From Parapontixanthobacter aurantiacus (GTDB lineage: Bacteria > Pseudomonadota > Alphaproteobacteria > Sphingomonadales > Sphingomonadaceae): a DNA stretch of 64,000 nt. Positions 1 through 8,036 of the stretch are shown here, in pieces. The position numbers and the translations under genes were made by a program. Each line of letters opens with the position of its first letter. Position 1 is the stretch's first letter. Location of the stretch: contig NZ_WTYW01000001.1 in the NCBI RefSeq assembly GCF_009827635.1, positions 700,001 through 764,000 of the forward strand. Direction: 5' to 3'. The notes under the pieces are model-generated. The model saw only the letters and a program-made list of their open reading frames with translations. It was not told the origin of the DNA and did not search any database.

Positions 1-320
1 ATGTGACCGGCGGGCAGGATGTCGCCCAGCCCCACGGTCGAAACGGTGATCAGCGCGAAATAATAATAGTCCATCCAGCTATCGATGACGTCCTTCTCGA
101 GGCTGCCGAGACCCCATTGGGCCGCGAGATACATTCCGGCAGCGAATATAGCGGCAATGACAAGGTGGCTCAGCAGGACGATAGAGGCGCCGCCTAGCAG
201 GCGCAGGTGTCGCGGGTCCTTGCCGGCAGGCGAGATCGCCTTGGCCCATCGCAGCATCCAGAGATGAAAGTAGAGCGACAGGGCAAACAGCGCGAAACCA
301 AGCAAAAGTGCTGCGATCAT
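1..320 (-). CDS. two-TM potassium channel family protein (3' end outside window)
   Basis: Partial gene, about 106 codons visible and cut off by the left window edge. The product begins with a long hydrophobic helix (roughly residues 2-22), then a second helix (about 42-66), then a pore region containing TVSTVGLGD. TVGxGD is the selectivity-filter signature of the Ion_trans_2 potassium channels, so a K+ channel or channel-like membrane protein is the natural reading. The start ATG overlaps the stop of the upstream glutaredoxin-MauE gene (ATGA at 317-320), making it the fifth gene of the csoR operon. The inner pore helix and any cytoplasmic regulatory domain are not visible, so channel function is inferred from the filter motif. 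Confidence 0.7.
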   Translation of the reverse strand, partial: MIAALLLGFALFALSLYFHLWMLRWAKAISPAGKDPRHLRLLGGASIVLLSHLVIAAIFAAGMYLAAQWGLGSLEKDVIDSWMDYYYFALITVSTVGLGDILPAGH

Positions 321-1078
321 AGCGTGATCCAGCCGAGTGCCTTCGCTCCCATCCAGAGGCCCATGCCGATCATGAACAGGTTCTCCGTCAGCGACACGAA
401 GCCGAGCGGCACGTTGCTGCTCCCGCCGACGCATGCGCATTTGAGTTCGCGCTTGTCGATATATACCGCCTTGAAGACGCTGACGGCGCCGACCGTGCCG
501 ATGAACAGCGACACGGGAACGGAAATTATCGGCAAGGCATGCGCTACCATCAGGATGCCGGCCAGTGCCTCGCCGAACGGATAGATGAAGCCGTAACGGA
601 CCCAGCGGCGTGCGAGCAGATCGTAATTGAGAAACATGGTGGAGAAGCTGCGAACGTCCTGCAGCTTCTGGATCGCGAGCAGTGCCATCGACAGGCTGAC
701 GAACCATTCGATCGCCTGAACGGTGACGATCGTCTCGAATACGTACCAGCTGATGGCGAGGCCGAGCAGGAAGGCGACGCCGAAGATCGCGAGCACCGGC
801 TGGTAGCTAGTCTCGTCTTCGGCTGGCTGACTGCGCGACTTGCCGAAATGCTCCCGGAGATCGTCGTATCCCCCGATACGCTTGCCGTTTATGAATGTCT
901 GCGGGGTTGTCTTGACGTCGTGCTTTTCCTTGAAGGCATCGGTCTCGGCGCGGGTTTCAAGATGGTGGTCGTCGATCGAATACCCTTCGCGTTTCAACAG
1001 ATCGATCGTCTTCAGACCATAAGGACACACATGGTCCGGCATGACCATGCGATAAACGGTCGCTGTCTTGTCCTTCAT
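317..1078 (-). CDS. glutaredoxin-MauE fusion membrane protein
   Basis: 253 aa. Residues 1-75 are a glutaredoxin-like domain with a monothiol-type CPYG motif (Cys18) and the TTPQTFINGKRIGG segment that holds the cis-proline and glutathione-binding loop. From about residue 90 the protein has four to five transmembrane helices and a KCACVGG motif, as in MauE/DoxX-like membrane proteins linked to disulfide or redox handling. The start ATG at 1078 overlaps the stop of the DUF411 gene by 4 bp, which argues against a longer upstream start. In this operon a thiol-redox or copper-stress role is inferred; the substrate is unknown. The CPYG lacks the second cysteine of dithiol glutaredoxins. Confidence 0.75.
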   Translation of the reverse strand: MKDKTATVYRMVMPDHVCPYGLKTIDLLKREGYSIDDHHLETRAETDAFKEKHDVKTTPQTFINGKRIGGYDDLREHFGKSRSQPAEDETSYQPVLAIFGVAFLLGLAISWYVFETIVTVQAIEWFVSLSMALLAIQKLQDVRSFSTMFLNYDLLARRWVRYGFIYPFGEALAGILMVAHALPIISVPVSLFIGTVGAVSVFKAVYIDKRELKCACVGGSSNVPLGFVSLTENLFMIGMGLWMGAKALGWITL

Positions 1079-1569
1079 GCACCGCTCCCTTCGTAACTCG
1101 CCCAGACGCTGCGGCCGGCAGGTCCGAATGCGATCACCTCGAAGGGCTGGCGATGGTCGCCATGTTCCATCCCCGGCGAGCCCATCGGCATGCCAGCGAC
1201 CGCGAGGCCGGTGACGCCCTCTGGCCGCTCGGCGAGCAGGCGTTCGACATCGGCTGCGGGCACGTGGCCCTCGATCACGTAACCATCGACAAGGACCGTG
1301 TGGCACGAGCGCAAATCGTCAGGCACGCCGTTCTCCGCCTTGACCGATCCCATGTCGGGATGATCGATCGTCGTGACGTCGTGCTTCTCGCCCTGTTCCA
1401 TATGCTCGGCCCAGGCGAGGCAACAACCGCAATTGGGATCGCGGAACATGGTAAGTTCCGCGGCTTGCGCGGCGCAGGCCGACAGCGCTGCGACGAGAGC
1501 CAAGCCGCCGGTCAGACTGCGGAGGCGGGAAGACGAAAACGGTATCTTGTGCATCATCATTTCCTTCAT
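1075..1569 (-). CDS. DUF411 family metal-binding-like exported protein
   Basis: 164 aa. The N-terminus is a signal sequence ending in LSACAAQA, which could be a lipobox (LSAC). The mature part begins with TMFRDPNCGCCLAWAEHM, the CGCC-containing signature of DUF411, a thioredoxin-like fold family repeatedly found next to copper-resistance genes. GMPMGSPGMEHGDH near residue 130 is Met/His rich and could bind Cu(I). ATGA overlaps join it to the genes on both sides. The start is placed at the MKE Met because that ATG overlaps the preceding stop; downstream in-frame Met codons are possible. A periplasmic copper-handling role is inferred from family context, the CsoR neighbour and the Met/His stretch. 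Confidence 0.75.
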   Translation of the reverse strand: MKEMMMHKIPFSSSRLRSLTGGLALVAALSACAAQAAELTMFRDPNCGCCLAWAEHMEQGEKHDVTTIDHPDMGSVKAENGVPDDLRSCHTVLVDGYVIEGHVPAADVERLLAERPEGVTGLAVAGMPMGSPGMEHGDHRQPFEVIAFGPAGRSVWASYEGSGA

Positions 1570-2195
1570 AAGCCGAGATGGTTGGGACCATGGGCGAGTT
1601 CGCCGCCCCAATAGCCTTGTGCGAAGATGGCGAGTGTCAGAAAGCCGAGGACGAAGCGCAACGCCGTGCGATTGGTGGCTCCCGAAATCGCCGCCGCGCC
1701 GAGCGAGATTGCCGCGATGCTCGTGCCGGTCCATCGGTGCAGCTGGATCGTCGTCCCGCCCCCGAACCAGAGGCCGGTGTGTATCCATCCGAAGATCGCC
1801 GCGACGACCGCGCCGATCGCGCCGCCCCAGACCATGACGTTCACGGCACGGTAAAGGCCGCTTGCGTCGGCGGAACGTGCTGCCGCGAAAGCCTCCGTCG
1901 CCGCCGCCATCAGCAGCAGGGCAATGGGAAAGTGAACGGTCGCGGGGTGCAGTTTTGTCAGGATCGAACCGGAATCACTTTCATGCGCTTCGTCCGAGCG
2001 GCCCTCTTCCTGAGCGCTTGTCGAACCCGCGGCGCTTTGCGCGGCTGCATTTCCTTGCGTTTCGTTTGCGCTGCCAGCTTGTGCAGAGGCGGCTTCGCTC
2101 GACGCGCCCTGTTCGTCGTCCGGTCCATGGGCCGCGACAGGCACGGCGAAAAGTGCAAGACAGATCGCGGAGATTATCAGGAAAATGTTCTTCAT
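1566..2195 (-). CDS. DUF2231 domain membrane protein
   Basis: 209 aa. A cleavable signal peptide (about residues 1-22, ending VAAHG) is followed by an acidic, Ala/Ser/Gln-rich low-complexity linker (about 24-75). The DUF2231 core then begins with LHPATVHFPIALLL and contains four hydrophobic helices, with conserved histidines in HP, VHF and LHRW. DUF2231 proteins resemble small cytochrome-b-like membrane proteins; no specific activity is established that I can name. The gene overlaps csoR upstream and the DUF411 gene downstream by 4 bp each, so it is expected to be co-expressed under CsoR control. Confidence 0.75.
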   Translation of the reverse strand: MKNIFLIISAICLALFAVPVAAHGPDDEQGASSEAASAQAGSANETQGNAAAQSAAGSTSAQEEGRSDEAHESDSGSILTKLHPATVHFPIALLLMAAATEAFAAARSADASGLYRAVNVMVWGGAIGAVVAAIFGWIHTGLWFGGGTTIQLHRWTGTSIAAISLGAAAISGATNRTALRFVLGFLTLAIFAQGYWGGELAHGPNHLGL

Positions 2196-2461
2196 CGTTT
2201 TGCCTTTTCGAACAGGTCGACCAGTTCGGCGAATTTGCGCTGCTGTTCGACCGGGTCGCCGCTATCGATCGCTTCCGTCACGCAGCTTGCGGCGTGACGC
2301 TTCAGGATCTCGCTTTCGGCGCGCCCGAGAGCGGCCTTCACGGCCTGCAGCTGCACGAGGATGTCGATGCAGTATCGCTCGTCCTCGACCATTCCGGCGA
2401 TGCCGCGAACCTGCCCCTCGATCCGGCGCAGGCGGTTGAGTATGGCGCTATGATCGCTCAT
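2192..2461 (-). CDS. csoR: CsoR/RcnR-family metal-responsive transcriptional repressor (copper type)
   Basis: 89 aa, normal length for this all-helical family. The RLRRIEGQVRGI N-terminal helix is the family hallmark. The Cu(I) ligand triad of CsoR is visible as Cys31, His56 and Cys60 (RHAASC); a Cys at the third position favours copper over the nickel/cobalt (RcnR) or formaldehyde (FrmR) subtypes. It is the first gene of a five-gene overlapping operon and would repress it until Cu(I) binds. A matching operator lies about 30-45 bp upstream of the start codon (2490-2504), which suggests autoregulation. Metal specificity is inferred from the triad, not measured. Confidence 0.88.
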   Translation of the reverse strand: MSDHSAILNRLRRIEGQVRGIAGMVEDERYCIDILVQLQAVKAALGRAESEILKRHAASCVTEAIDSGDPVEQQRKFAELVDLFEKAKR

Positions 2462-2489
2462 TTACCTCGTCACGCTTCCAAAGACAAAT

Positions 2490-2504
2490 TACCCATATGG
2501 GGTA
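2490..2504. promoter_or_regulatory. probable CsoR operator
   Basis: TACCC-ATATG-GGGTA forms an inverted repeat centred on a perfect CCCATATGGG palindrome, in the intergenic region just upstream of csoR. CsoR operators are known to be G-tract inverted repeats of the form TACCC...GGGTA. This spacing and position fit autoregulation of the operon running leftward. Confidence 0.65.
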
Positions 2505-2675
2505 TCCGCGGTTCCATAAAAGACCCGGTCTTATCAAAAACTAAGAGTATCGGAGCGACCGTTCGGCGTCGTGGGTTGGCGTGAACGGCTTTCATCGCTC
2601 ACAGGTGCCCCGAGCCTGGCGAAAGCGATTTAGCGTAACGTTAACCATCCTTGCCTAACGTTCCCTGTCTACGGG

Positions 2676-2768
2676 GTGATCTCGATCTTGCTCGTGCCAA
2701 CGTTGTGCTTCGCGGTGTCGCGGTTCCTCGACCGGCTCGACAGCCGCTACGGCCCTCCGAAGCGATAG
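2676..2768 (+). CDS. possible 30-aa small membrane protein (GTG start)
   Basis: An ORF of 30 codons lies in the otherwise empty 370-bp gap between csoR and tRNA-Gln. It would start with GTG, encode a short hydrophobic stretch (ISILLVPTLCFAVS) and end with a basic RFLDRLDSRYGPPKR tail. Third positions are G/C rich, as in real genes here. There is no good Shine-Dalgarno and no homologue I recognise. The flank carries two TAACGTT direct repeats (2636-2642 and 2656-2662, 20 bp apart) and a TTAACCAT CtrA-like half-site (2641-2648). It may equally be a fragment of a lost gene. The rest of 2505-2828 shows nothing else I can name. Confidence 0.2.
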   Translation: MISILLVPTLCFAVSRFLDRLDSRYGPPKR

Positions 2769-2828
2769 CGGGTGCTGCTCCGATCTTTACGCGGACCTAC
2801 GGCTGATCGGGGCGAGACTGTCGAGGAG

Positions 2829-2903
2829 TGGCTGGGGTGGCAGGGATCGAACCTGCGAATGCCGATACCAAAAACCGGTGCCTTACCACTTGGCCACACC
2901 CCA
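2829..2903 (-). tRNA. tRNA-Gln (TTG anticodon)
   Basis: A complete cloverleaf reads on the minus strand. The acceptor stem TGGGGTG/CACCCCA carries discriminator G and an encoded CCA. The anticodon arm CCGGT-TTTTGGT-ATCGG gives anticodon TTG. The T-arm contains GGTTCGAATCC. Decodes CAA (and CAG by wobble). Confidence 0.95.
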
Positions 2904-3019
2904 GCAATGCACAAGCAGGCAGGTTCGTGGAAGAAACCGCCGGCCGGGCGCCGCCCCATATAGCGGTGTCGATGCGGATGTGAAGGGCGAATTGCTTCGC
3001 CCTTCATTGTCTCGCGGCG

Positions 3020-3874
3020 CTAGATCGCCTTGCCTTCGAAATCCTCAGCCGAATGGCGCTCCGCGAGCTGCTCGTTCTCCTCGCCCCAGGTCTTGCACAC
3101 GATCCGTCCGCGCCTGACAGCGGGGCGTTCGGCGATCTCCTTTGCCCATCTGCCGACCGCCTCATACTCGTCGATCGAGAGGAATTTTTTCGCCTCGTTG
3201 TAGATTTTGCCGGTGGTGAAGGGCTCCATCCACGGAAATGCCGCCATGTCGGCGATGGTGTATTCGTCTCCTGCCAGATAGCGGCTTTCCTGAAGCCGCT
3301 TGTCCGCGACGTCGAACAATCGCTTGGTTTCCATGGCATAGCGATTGATCGGGTATTCGTATTTCTCGGGCGCATAGGCGTAGAAATGCCCGAAGCCTCC
3401 GCCGATGAAGGGCGCGCTGCCAATTTGCCAGAACAGCCAATTGAAGGTTTCGGTCCGCGCCTTGCCTTCGGCAGGCAGGAAGGCGTCGAACTTTTCCGCC
3501 AGATGGACGAGGATCGAACCCGATTCGAAGACGCGCACAGGTTCCGCCCCGCTGCGGTCGAGGAGGGCGGGAATCTTGGAATTGGGATTGATGTCGACAA
3601 AGCCGCTGCCGAATTGCTCGCCCTCGCCGATATTGACGGTGAACGCGTCATACTCCGCCTCAGAATGTCCGGCTTCGAGCAGTTCCTCCAGCATGATGGA
3701 GGCCTTCACCCCGTTGGGCGTGGCGAGCGAATAGAGCTGGAAATCGTGCTCGCCTGTGGGCAGTTCGCGCTCCTCTCGTGCGCCCGCGGTCGGACGATTG
3801 ATATTGGCGAAGCGGCCTCCGTTTTCCCGGTCGTAGGTCCAGACTTCGGGCGGAGTATAGGTCGTGTCGGTCAT
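3020..3874 (-). CDS. yghU: glutathione-dependent disulfide-bond oxidoreductase, YghU type
   Basis: 284 aa. A GST-like protein of the YghU/Nu class: an N-terminal extension (EVWTYDRENGGRFANINRPT), a thioredoxin-fold domain starting FQLYSLATPNGVKASIMLEE with NPNSKIPAL and ESGSILVHLAEKF, then a helical GST-C domain (WLFWQIGSAPFIGGGFGHF). Family members reduce glutathionylated or disulfide substrates using two bound glutathiones and lack the usual catalytic Tyr/Ser. The start was chosen at 3874 because AAGGAG lies 9 bp upstream. It is divergent from the topoisomerase gene; the gap of about 165 bp should hold both promoters. Confidence 0.85.
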   Translation of the reverse strand: MTDTTYTPPEVWTYDRENGGRFANINRPTAGAREERELPTGEHDFQLYSLATPNGVKASIMLEELLEAGHSEAEYDAFTVNIGEGEQFGSGFVDINPNSKIPALLDRSGAEPVRVFESGSILVHLAEKFDAFLPAEGKARTETFNWLFWQIGSAPFIGGGFGHFYAYAPEKYEYPINRYAMETKRLFDVADKRLQESRYLAGDEYTIADMAAFPWMEPFTTGKIYNEAKKFLSIDEYEAVGRWAKEIAERPAVRRGRIVCKTWGEENEQLAERHSAEDFEGKAI

Positions 3875-4038
3875 CGAGGGGGCTCCTTCTTTTGGAATGC
3901 GCTCGACCCGCAACTTGGGCAGACAGTCCCCTTGGCGCAAGGCGCAGGGATCGCACGGCGCGAACAAACCGGCAGCGCCTTAAGCCCTCTCTTTCCCCGA
4001 TCGGAAACCCAAGGGCCGCCTCGAACGTATCGAAGATC

Positions 4039-5052
4039 ATGGCCAGCGAACCGCAACATCTCATTTATGTCGACGACGATCTACCCGGCATCACGCGCAA
4101 GCGCGCCGGGACCGGCTGGGCCTATTACGATCCCAAGGGAACGCTTATCAGGGATCGCGCGGAAAAACGCCGCCTCAATGCTATCGCGCTCCCGCCGGCC
4201 TATACCGACGCATGGTTCTGCCCGGCCGACAATGGCCACATTCTCGCGACCGGCTACGATGCGGCGGGGCGCAAGCAATATCGCTATCACCCTGACTTCA
4301 GAACCATGCGCGAGAGTGAGAAGTTCGACGGCTGCCTCGCATTCGGCAACCTTCTACCGCTGGTGCGCAAGAAGGTCGAGGACGATATGAAGGCGCGCAA
4401 GCTGACGCGGCGGAAGGTCGTGGCGACCGTCGTCAGGTTGCTCGACAGGGGTGCGGTGCGCGTAGGTAACGATACATACACGCGCTCGAACCAGAGTTAT
4501 GGTGCGACGACGCTCCAACGCAACCATGTCGAGGTCAACGGGACCAAGCTCGTTCTCCATTATCCCGGCAAGTCGGGGAAGGAGCGTCACGTCGAATTTG
4601 CCGACAAGAGCCTGTCACGGGTCATCAAGCGGCTGCAGGACCTCGAAGGGCAGCGCCTGTTCCAGTTTCGCGATGACGATGGCGAACTTCACGCGATCGA
4701 TAGCGGCGATGTGAACGACTACATCCGCGAGGCGACCGGCCAGCATTTCACGGCGAAGAACTTCCGCACCTGGCACGGCAGCGTTCTGGCATACAATGCG
4801 CTGTTCCATGCGAAGGAACGCCTGACGCTCAAGGTGCTGCTCGAAGCGGTAGCGGAGCGGCTGGGCAATACGCCCGCGGTTACCCGGCGCAGCTACATCC
4901 ACCCGGCGGTCATCGCGCAAGTCGATGGACAGGAAGCATGGCGCGAGACTGAGCGTCTTCCGCGCTCGACCAAGTACCTCTCGCGCGAGGAGCGCGGGCT
5001 TATCGCCATGCTCGAACAGTCGCCGGCCGCGTCCGAATTGCTCGCCGCGTAA
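4039..5052 (+). CDS. DNA topoisomerase IB (bacterial, eukaryotic-like)
   Basis: 337 aa, typical of the short bacterial type IB enzymes. It relaxes supercoils through a 3'-phosphotyrosyl nick. Visible are the N-terminal topoisomerase IB domain (GWAYYDPKGTLIRDRAEK), the catalytic-core segments VRVGNDTYTRSNQSYGATTL and FRTWHGSVLAYNALF, and the active-site tyrosine in TRRSYIHP (Tyr286). The start is set at MASEPQHL; longer in-frame starts give an arginine-rich leader unlike the family. It lies upstream of nadE in the same orientation with a 77-bp gap, so it may be co-transcribed. Confidence 0.9.
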   Translation: MASEPQHLIYVDDDLPGITRKRAGTGWAYYDPKGTLIRDRAEKRRLNAIALPPAYTDAWFCPADNGHILATGYDAAGRKQYRYHPDFRTMRESEKFDGCLAFGNLLPLVRKKVEDDMKARKLTRRKVVATVVRLLDRGAVRVGNDTYTRSNQSYGATTLQRNHVEVNGTKLVLHYPGKSGKERHVEFADKSLSRVIKRLQDLEGQRLFQFRDDDGELHAIDSGDVNDYIREATGQHFTAKNFRTWHGSVLAYNALFHAKERLTLKVLLEAVAERLGNTPAVTRRSYIHPAVIAQVDGQEAWRETERLPRSTKYLSREERGLIAMLEQSPAASELLAA

Positions 5053-5129
5053 GGAGCCGTTAGGACACTCGCCAGAGGGAGGGCCGCAGGCAGCGCGTTC
5101 CCGAAACCGAAAGGGGGAATTTCGCCTTC

Positions 5130-7190
5130 ATGCCCGATACCGACCACCCGTTCTACGACCTGCATACGCATGGTTTCGTGCGATTGGCGACAAGCACGCC
5201 CAAGGTGCGCACCGCCGACGTCGAATACAACGCAAACGGCATCATCGAGCAGGCGAAGAAAGCCCATGCGCAGAATGTCGATCTGCTTCTCTATCCGGAA
5301 TTATGCCTGTCGTCCTATGCCATCGACGACCTTCTGCTGAACGCGGCACTGCTCGATAGCGTCGAGGCGCATATCGAGCGGATCGTCGAGGCGAGCCGCG
5401 ACGTTACCCCGGTGCTGGTGATTGGCGCGCCGCTGCGGCACAAGGGGCGCATCTACAATTGCGCACTCGCCATCGCGAATGGCGAATTGCTCGGCGTCGT
5501 GCCCAAGAGCTTCCTGCCCAATTATCGCGAGTTCTACGAAAAGCGCTACTTCGCGCATGGCCGCGACATCGTGGGCAAGACGATCGCGGCGGGCGGCTAT
5601 GAGGCGCCGTTCGGCTGGGACCTCGTATTCTCCGCCGACAATCTGAAGGGCTTCACCTTCGCGCTGGAAATCTGCGAGGACTTCTGGGCGCCCGATCCGC
5701 CCTCGACCCGCGCCGCACTTGCAGGAGCAACGATCCTGCTCAACCTCTCCGCGTCGAACATCACGATCGGAAAGTCGGACGAGCGACATCTGCTGTCGCG
5801 TGCGCAGTCCAGCCGGACGGTTTCCGCCTATGCCTATTCGGCGAGCGGCTACGGCGAATCCACCACCGACATGGCATTTGACGGGCAGGGCATGATCTAC
5901 GAGCTCGGCGACCTGCTGGTCGAGAGCGTGCGCTTCGATCATGAGGCCGAATTGTGCATTGCCGACATCGACACGCAGCGCATCCTCAATGAGCGGATGC
6001 GGATGCAGACCTTCAACGATGCGGCAGAAGCCGCCGAAAGGCCCGAAGACTGGTTCAGGACCGTTTCCTTCACGCATCGCTACGAGGGCGGGGACATCGG
6101 CCTGCGTCGGCCCATCAGGCGCTTTCCTTTCGTGCCGAACCGCCCCGACAAGCTGGACGAGGATTGCTACGAGGCGTTCAACATCCAGGTCGATGCCCTT
6201 ATGCGGCGGCTGGAGGCAACGGGTTCGAAATCGCTCGTCATCGGCGTTTCGGGCGGTCTCGATTCGACCCATGCACTGATCGTCGCGGCCAAGGCGATGG
6301 ACCGGCTCGGCAGAAATCGCACCGACATTCGCGGCTACACGATGCCCGGTTTCGCGACCTCGGATCACACGAAGGGCAATGCGTGGGACCTCATGCGCGC
6401 GCTCGGCATCACGGCGGAAGAGATCGACATCAAGCCGGCCGCACGTCAAATGCTGGGCGACATGGGCCACCCCTTTGCGGACGGCGAACCGGTCTACGAT
6501 ACGACCTTCGAGAACGTTCAGGCCGGGCTGAGGACGGACTACCTTTTCCGGCTTGCCGGCCATCACAAGGGCTTCGTCCTCGGAACGGGCGATTTGAGCG
6601 AATTGGCGCTGGGCTGGAGCACCTATGGCGTCGGCGACCAGATGAGCCACTACAACGTCAATAGTGGTGTTCCAAAGACACTAATTCAGTATCTCATTCG
6701 CTGGACGGAACGCACGGACCAGTTCGATCCTGCAACCAACAAGGCGCTCGATGCGATCGTCGATACCGAGATTTCGCCGGAGCTGGTTCCGGCGGGCGAG
6801 GACGGCGAAATACAGTCGACGCAAGGAGTCATCGGCCCGTACGAACTCAACGACTTCTTCCTGCATCACACGATCCGCTACGGACAGAAACCGAGCCACA
6901 TCGCGTTCCTCGCGCACCATGCCTGGCGCGACAAGGCGAGCGGCGTCTGGCCGATCGAGTTTCCTGAGGAAGCGAAGAACGAATACGATCTGTCGACGAT
7001 CGCCGACTGGCTGGAAAAGTTCTGCCAGCGCTTCTTCGCCTTCAGCCAGTTCAAGCGATCCGCGCTACCCAACGGGCCGAAGGTCACGTCAGCCGGGGCG
7101 CTCTCTCCGCGGGCCGACTGGCGCGCACCGAGCGACGCGGTAGCCGACGTCTGGCTGACGGAACTGCGCGAAAACGTCCCGCGCGACTGA
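5130..7190 (+). CDS. nadE: glutamine-dependent NAD+ synthetase
   Basis: 686 aa, the full-length two-domain form. The N-terminal nitrilase-type glutaminase (about 1-300) releases ammonia; its triad is visible as Glu57 (YPELCLSSYA), Lys126 (VPKSFLPNYREFYE) and Cys182 (ALEICEDFW). The C-terminal synthetase has the ATP pyrophosphatase loop SGGLDST at residue 374 and converts deamido-NAD plus ATP to NAD+. AAAGGGGG precedes the ATG. It ends 25 bp from the convergent pirin gene, with no obvious terminator between. Confidence 0.95.
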   Translation: MPDTDHPFYDLHTHGFVRLATSTPKVRTADVEYNANGIIEQAKKAHAQNVDLLLYPELCLSSYAIDDLLLNAALLDSVEAHIERIVEASRDVTPVLVIGAPLRHKGRIYNCALAIANGELLGVVPKSFLPNYREFYEKRYFAHGRDIVGKTIAAGGYEAPFGWDLVFSADNLKGFTFALEICEDFWAPDPPSTRAALAGATILLNLSASNITIGKSDERHLLSRAQSSRTVSAYAYSASGYGESTTDMAFDGQGMIYELGDLLVESVRFDHEAELCIADIDTQRILNERMRMQTFNDAAEAAERPEDWFRTVSFTHRYEGGDIGLRRPIRRFPFVPNRPDKLDEDCYEAFNIQVDALMRRLEATGSKSLVIGVSGGLDSTHALIVAAKAMDRLGRNRTDIRGYTMPGFATSDHTKGNAWDLMRALGITAEEIDIKPAARQMLGDMGHPFADGEPVYDTTFENVQAGLRTDYLFRLAGHHKGFVLGTGDLSELALGWSTYGVGDQMSHYNVNSGVPKTLIQYLIRWTERTDQFDPATNKALDAIVDTEISPELVPAGEDGEIQSTQGVIGPYELNDFFLHHTIRYGQKPSHIAFLAHHAWRDKASGVWPIEFPEEAKNEYDLSTIADWLEKFCQRFFAFSQFKRSALPNGPKVTSAGALSPRADWRAPSDAVADVWLTELRENVPRD

Positions 7191-7215
7191 CGCAAGACCG
7201 CGCGGGACGTGCAGT

Positions 7216-7914
7216 TCAGCGGGCGTCGACGAGCACGATCTCCGCATCCTCCAGCGCGGTCACCGTCACGCTTTCGCGGTCGGTGATGGCGACGCCGTCG
7301 CGGGCCTTCGCCTCGACGTCCTCGATGCGGATCGAACCCGTGGCCGGGACAAGATACAGGTGCCGGTCCTTGCCGGTTTCGTATGTCACGCTCTCGCCCG
7401 CAGCGAGGCTCGCCCCGGCAACGCGCGCATTAGCGCGAATGGGCAAGGCGTCCCCGTCGCCTTCCATGCCGGAAGCGAGGGTGACGAAGCGCCCGGCGCG
7501 ATCGTCTTTCGGAAACGGCGCAGCGCCCCAATGCGGTCGTCCACCGCGTTCTTCGGGAACGATCCAGATCTGGAAGATGGTCGTTTCCTCGTCTTCGCGA
7601 TTGAATTCGGAATGTTGGATGCCAGTTCCCGCGCTCATCACCTGGACGTCGCCCGCTTCGGTGCGGCCTTCATTGCCCATGCTGTCCCGGTGCGAGATCG
7701 CGCCGCTGCGGACATAGGTGATGATCTCCATGTCGGCATGTCCGTGCGGCGGAAAGCCGGCACCGGCTGCGATGCGGTCGTCGTTCCACACGCGCAGCGC
7801 TCCCCAGTTCATGCGCGCCGGGTCGTGATAGCCGGCGAAGGAGAAGTGGTGATGTGCGTCGAGCCAGCCGTGGTTGGCTGCGCCGAGGCTTTCGAAAGGA
7901 CGATGTTCGATCAT
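7216..7914 (-). CDS. pirin family protein
   Basis: 232 aa, normal for the bacterial pirin/YhhW group of bicupins. Metal-binding signatures are PPHGHADMEIITYV in the N-terminal cupin and GIQHSEFN near residue 100; the second cupin (from about residue 150) is degenerate. Homologues include quercetin 2,3-dioxygenases and redox-sensing cofactors, so the exact function here is open. The gene has its own promoter region (7915-8036) with an ATTACAGTAAT palindrome about 70 bp upstream of the start. Confidence 0.88.
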   Translation of the reverse strand: MIEHRPFESLGAANHGWLDAHHHFSFAGYHDPARMNWGALRVWNDDRIAAGAGFPPHGHADMEIITYVRSGAISHRDSMGNEGRTEAGDVQVMSAGTGIQHSEFNREDEETTIFQIWIVPEERGGRPHWGAAPFPKDDRAGRFVTLASGMEGDGDALPIRANARVAGASLAAGESVTYETGKDRHLYLVPATGSIRIEDVEAKARDGVAITDRESVTVTALEDAEIVLVDAR

Positions 7915-7985
7915 TGGTCAGACTCCGGATTGCTTTTGACCGGAGATAGGTGCGCAGGCTGCCCGCTTGAACGGTGCGATTTTGA

Positions 7986-7996
7986 ATTACAGTAAT
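7986..7996. promoter_or_regulatory. ATTAC-A-GTAAT palindrome upstream of the pirin gene
   Basis: A perfect 5+1+5 inverted repeat sits 72-82 bp upstream of the pirin start codon and 40 bp beyond the ilvE stop. Its size and position fit a regulator site (LysR- or MarR-type), but no such regulator gene is adjacent. Confidence 0.25.
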
Positions 7997-8036
7997 CGTT
8001 TTGCCCGGCAAGCAGGAGTGGGCGCAACCGGCCTCG

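Noticed and set aside
317-1306. Longer form of the glutaredoxin-MauE protein starting about 76 codons upstream
   Set aside because: The extra residues are Arg/Pro-rich shadow translation of the DUF411 gene, and the ATG at 1078 has the same 4-bp overlap as every other junction in the operon.
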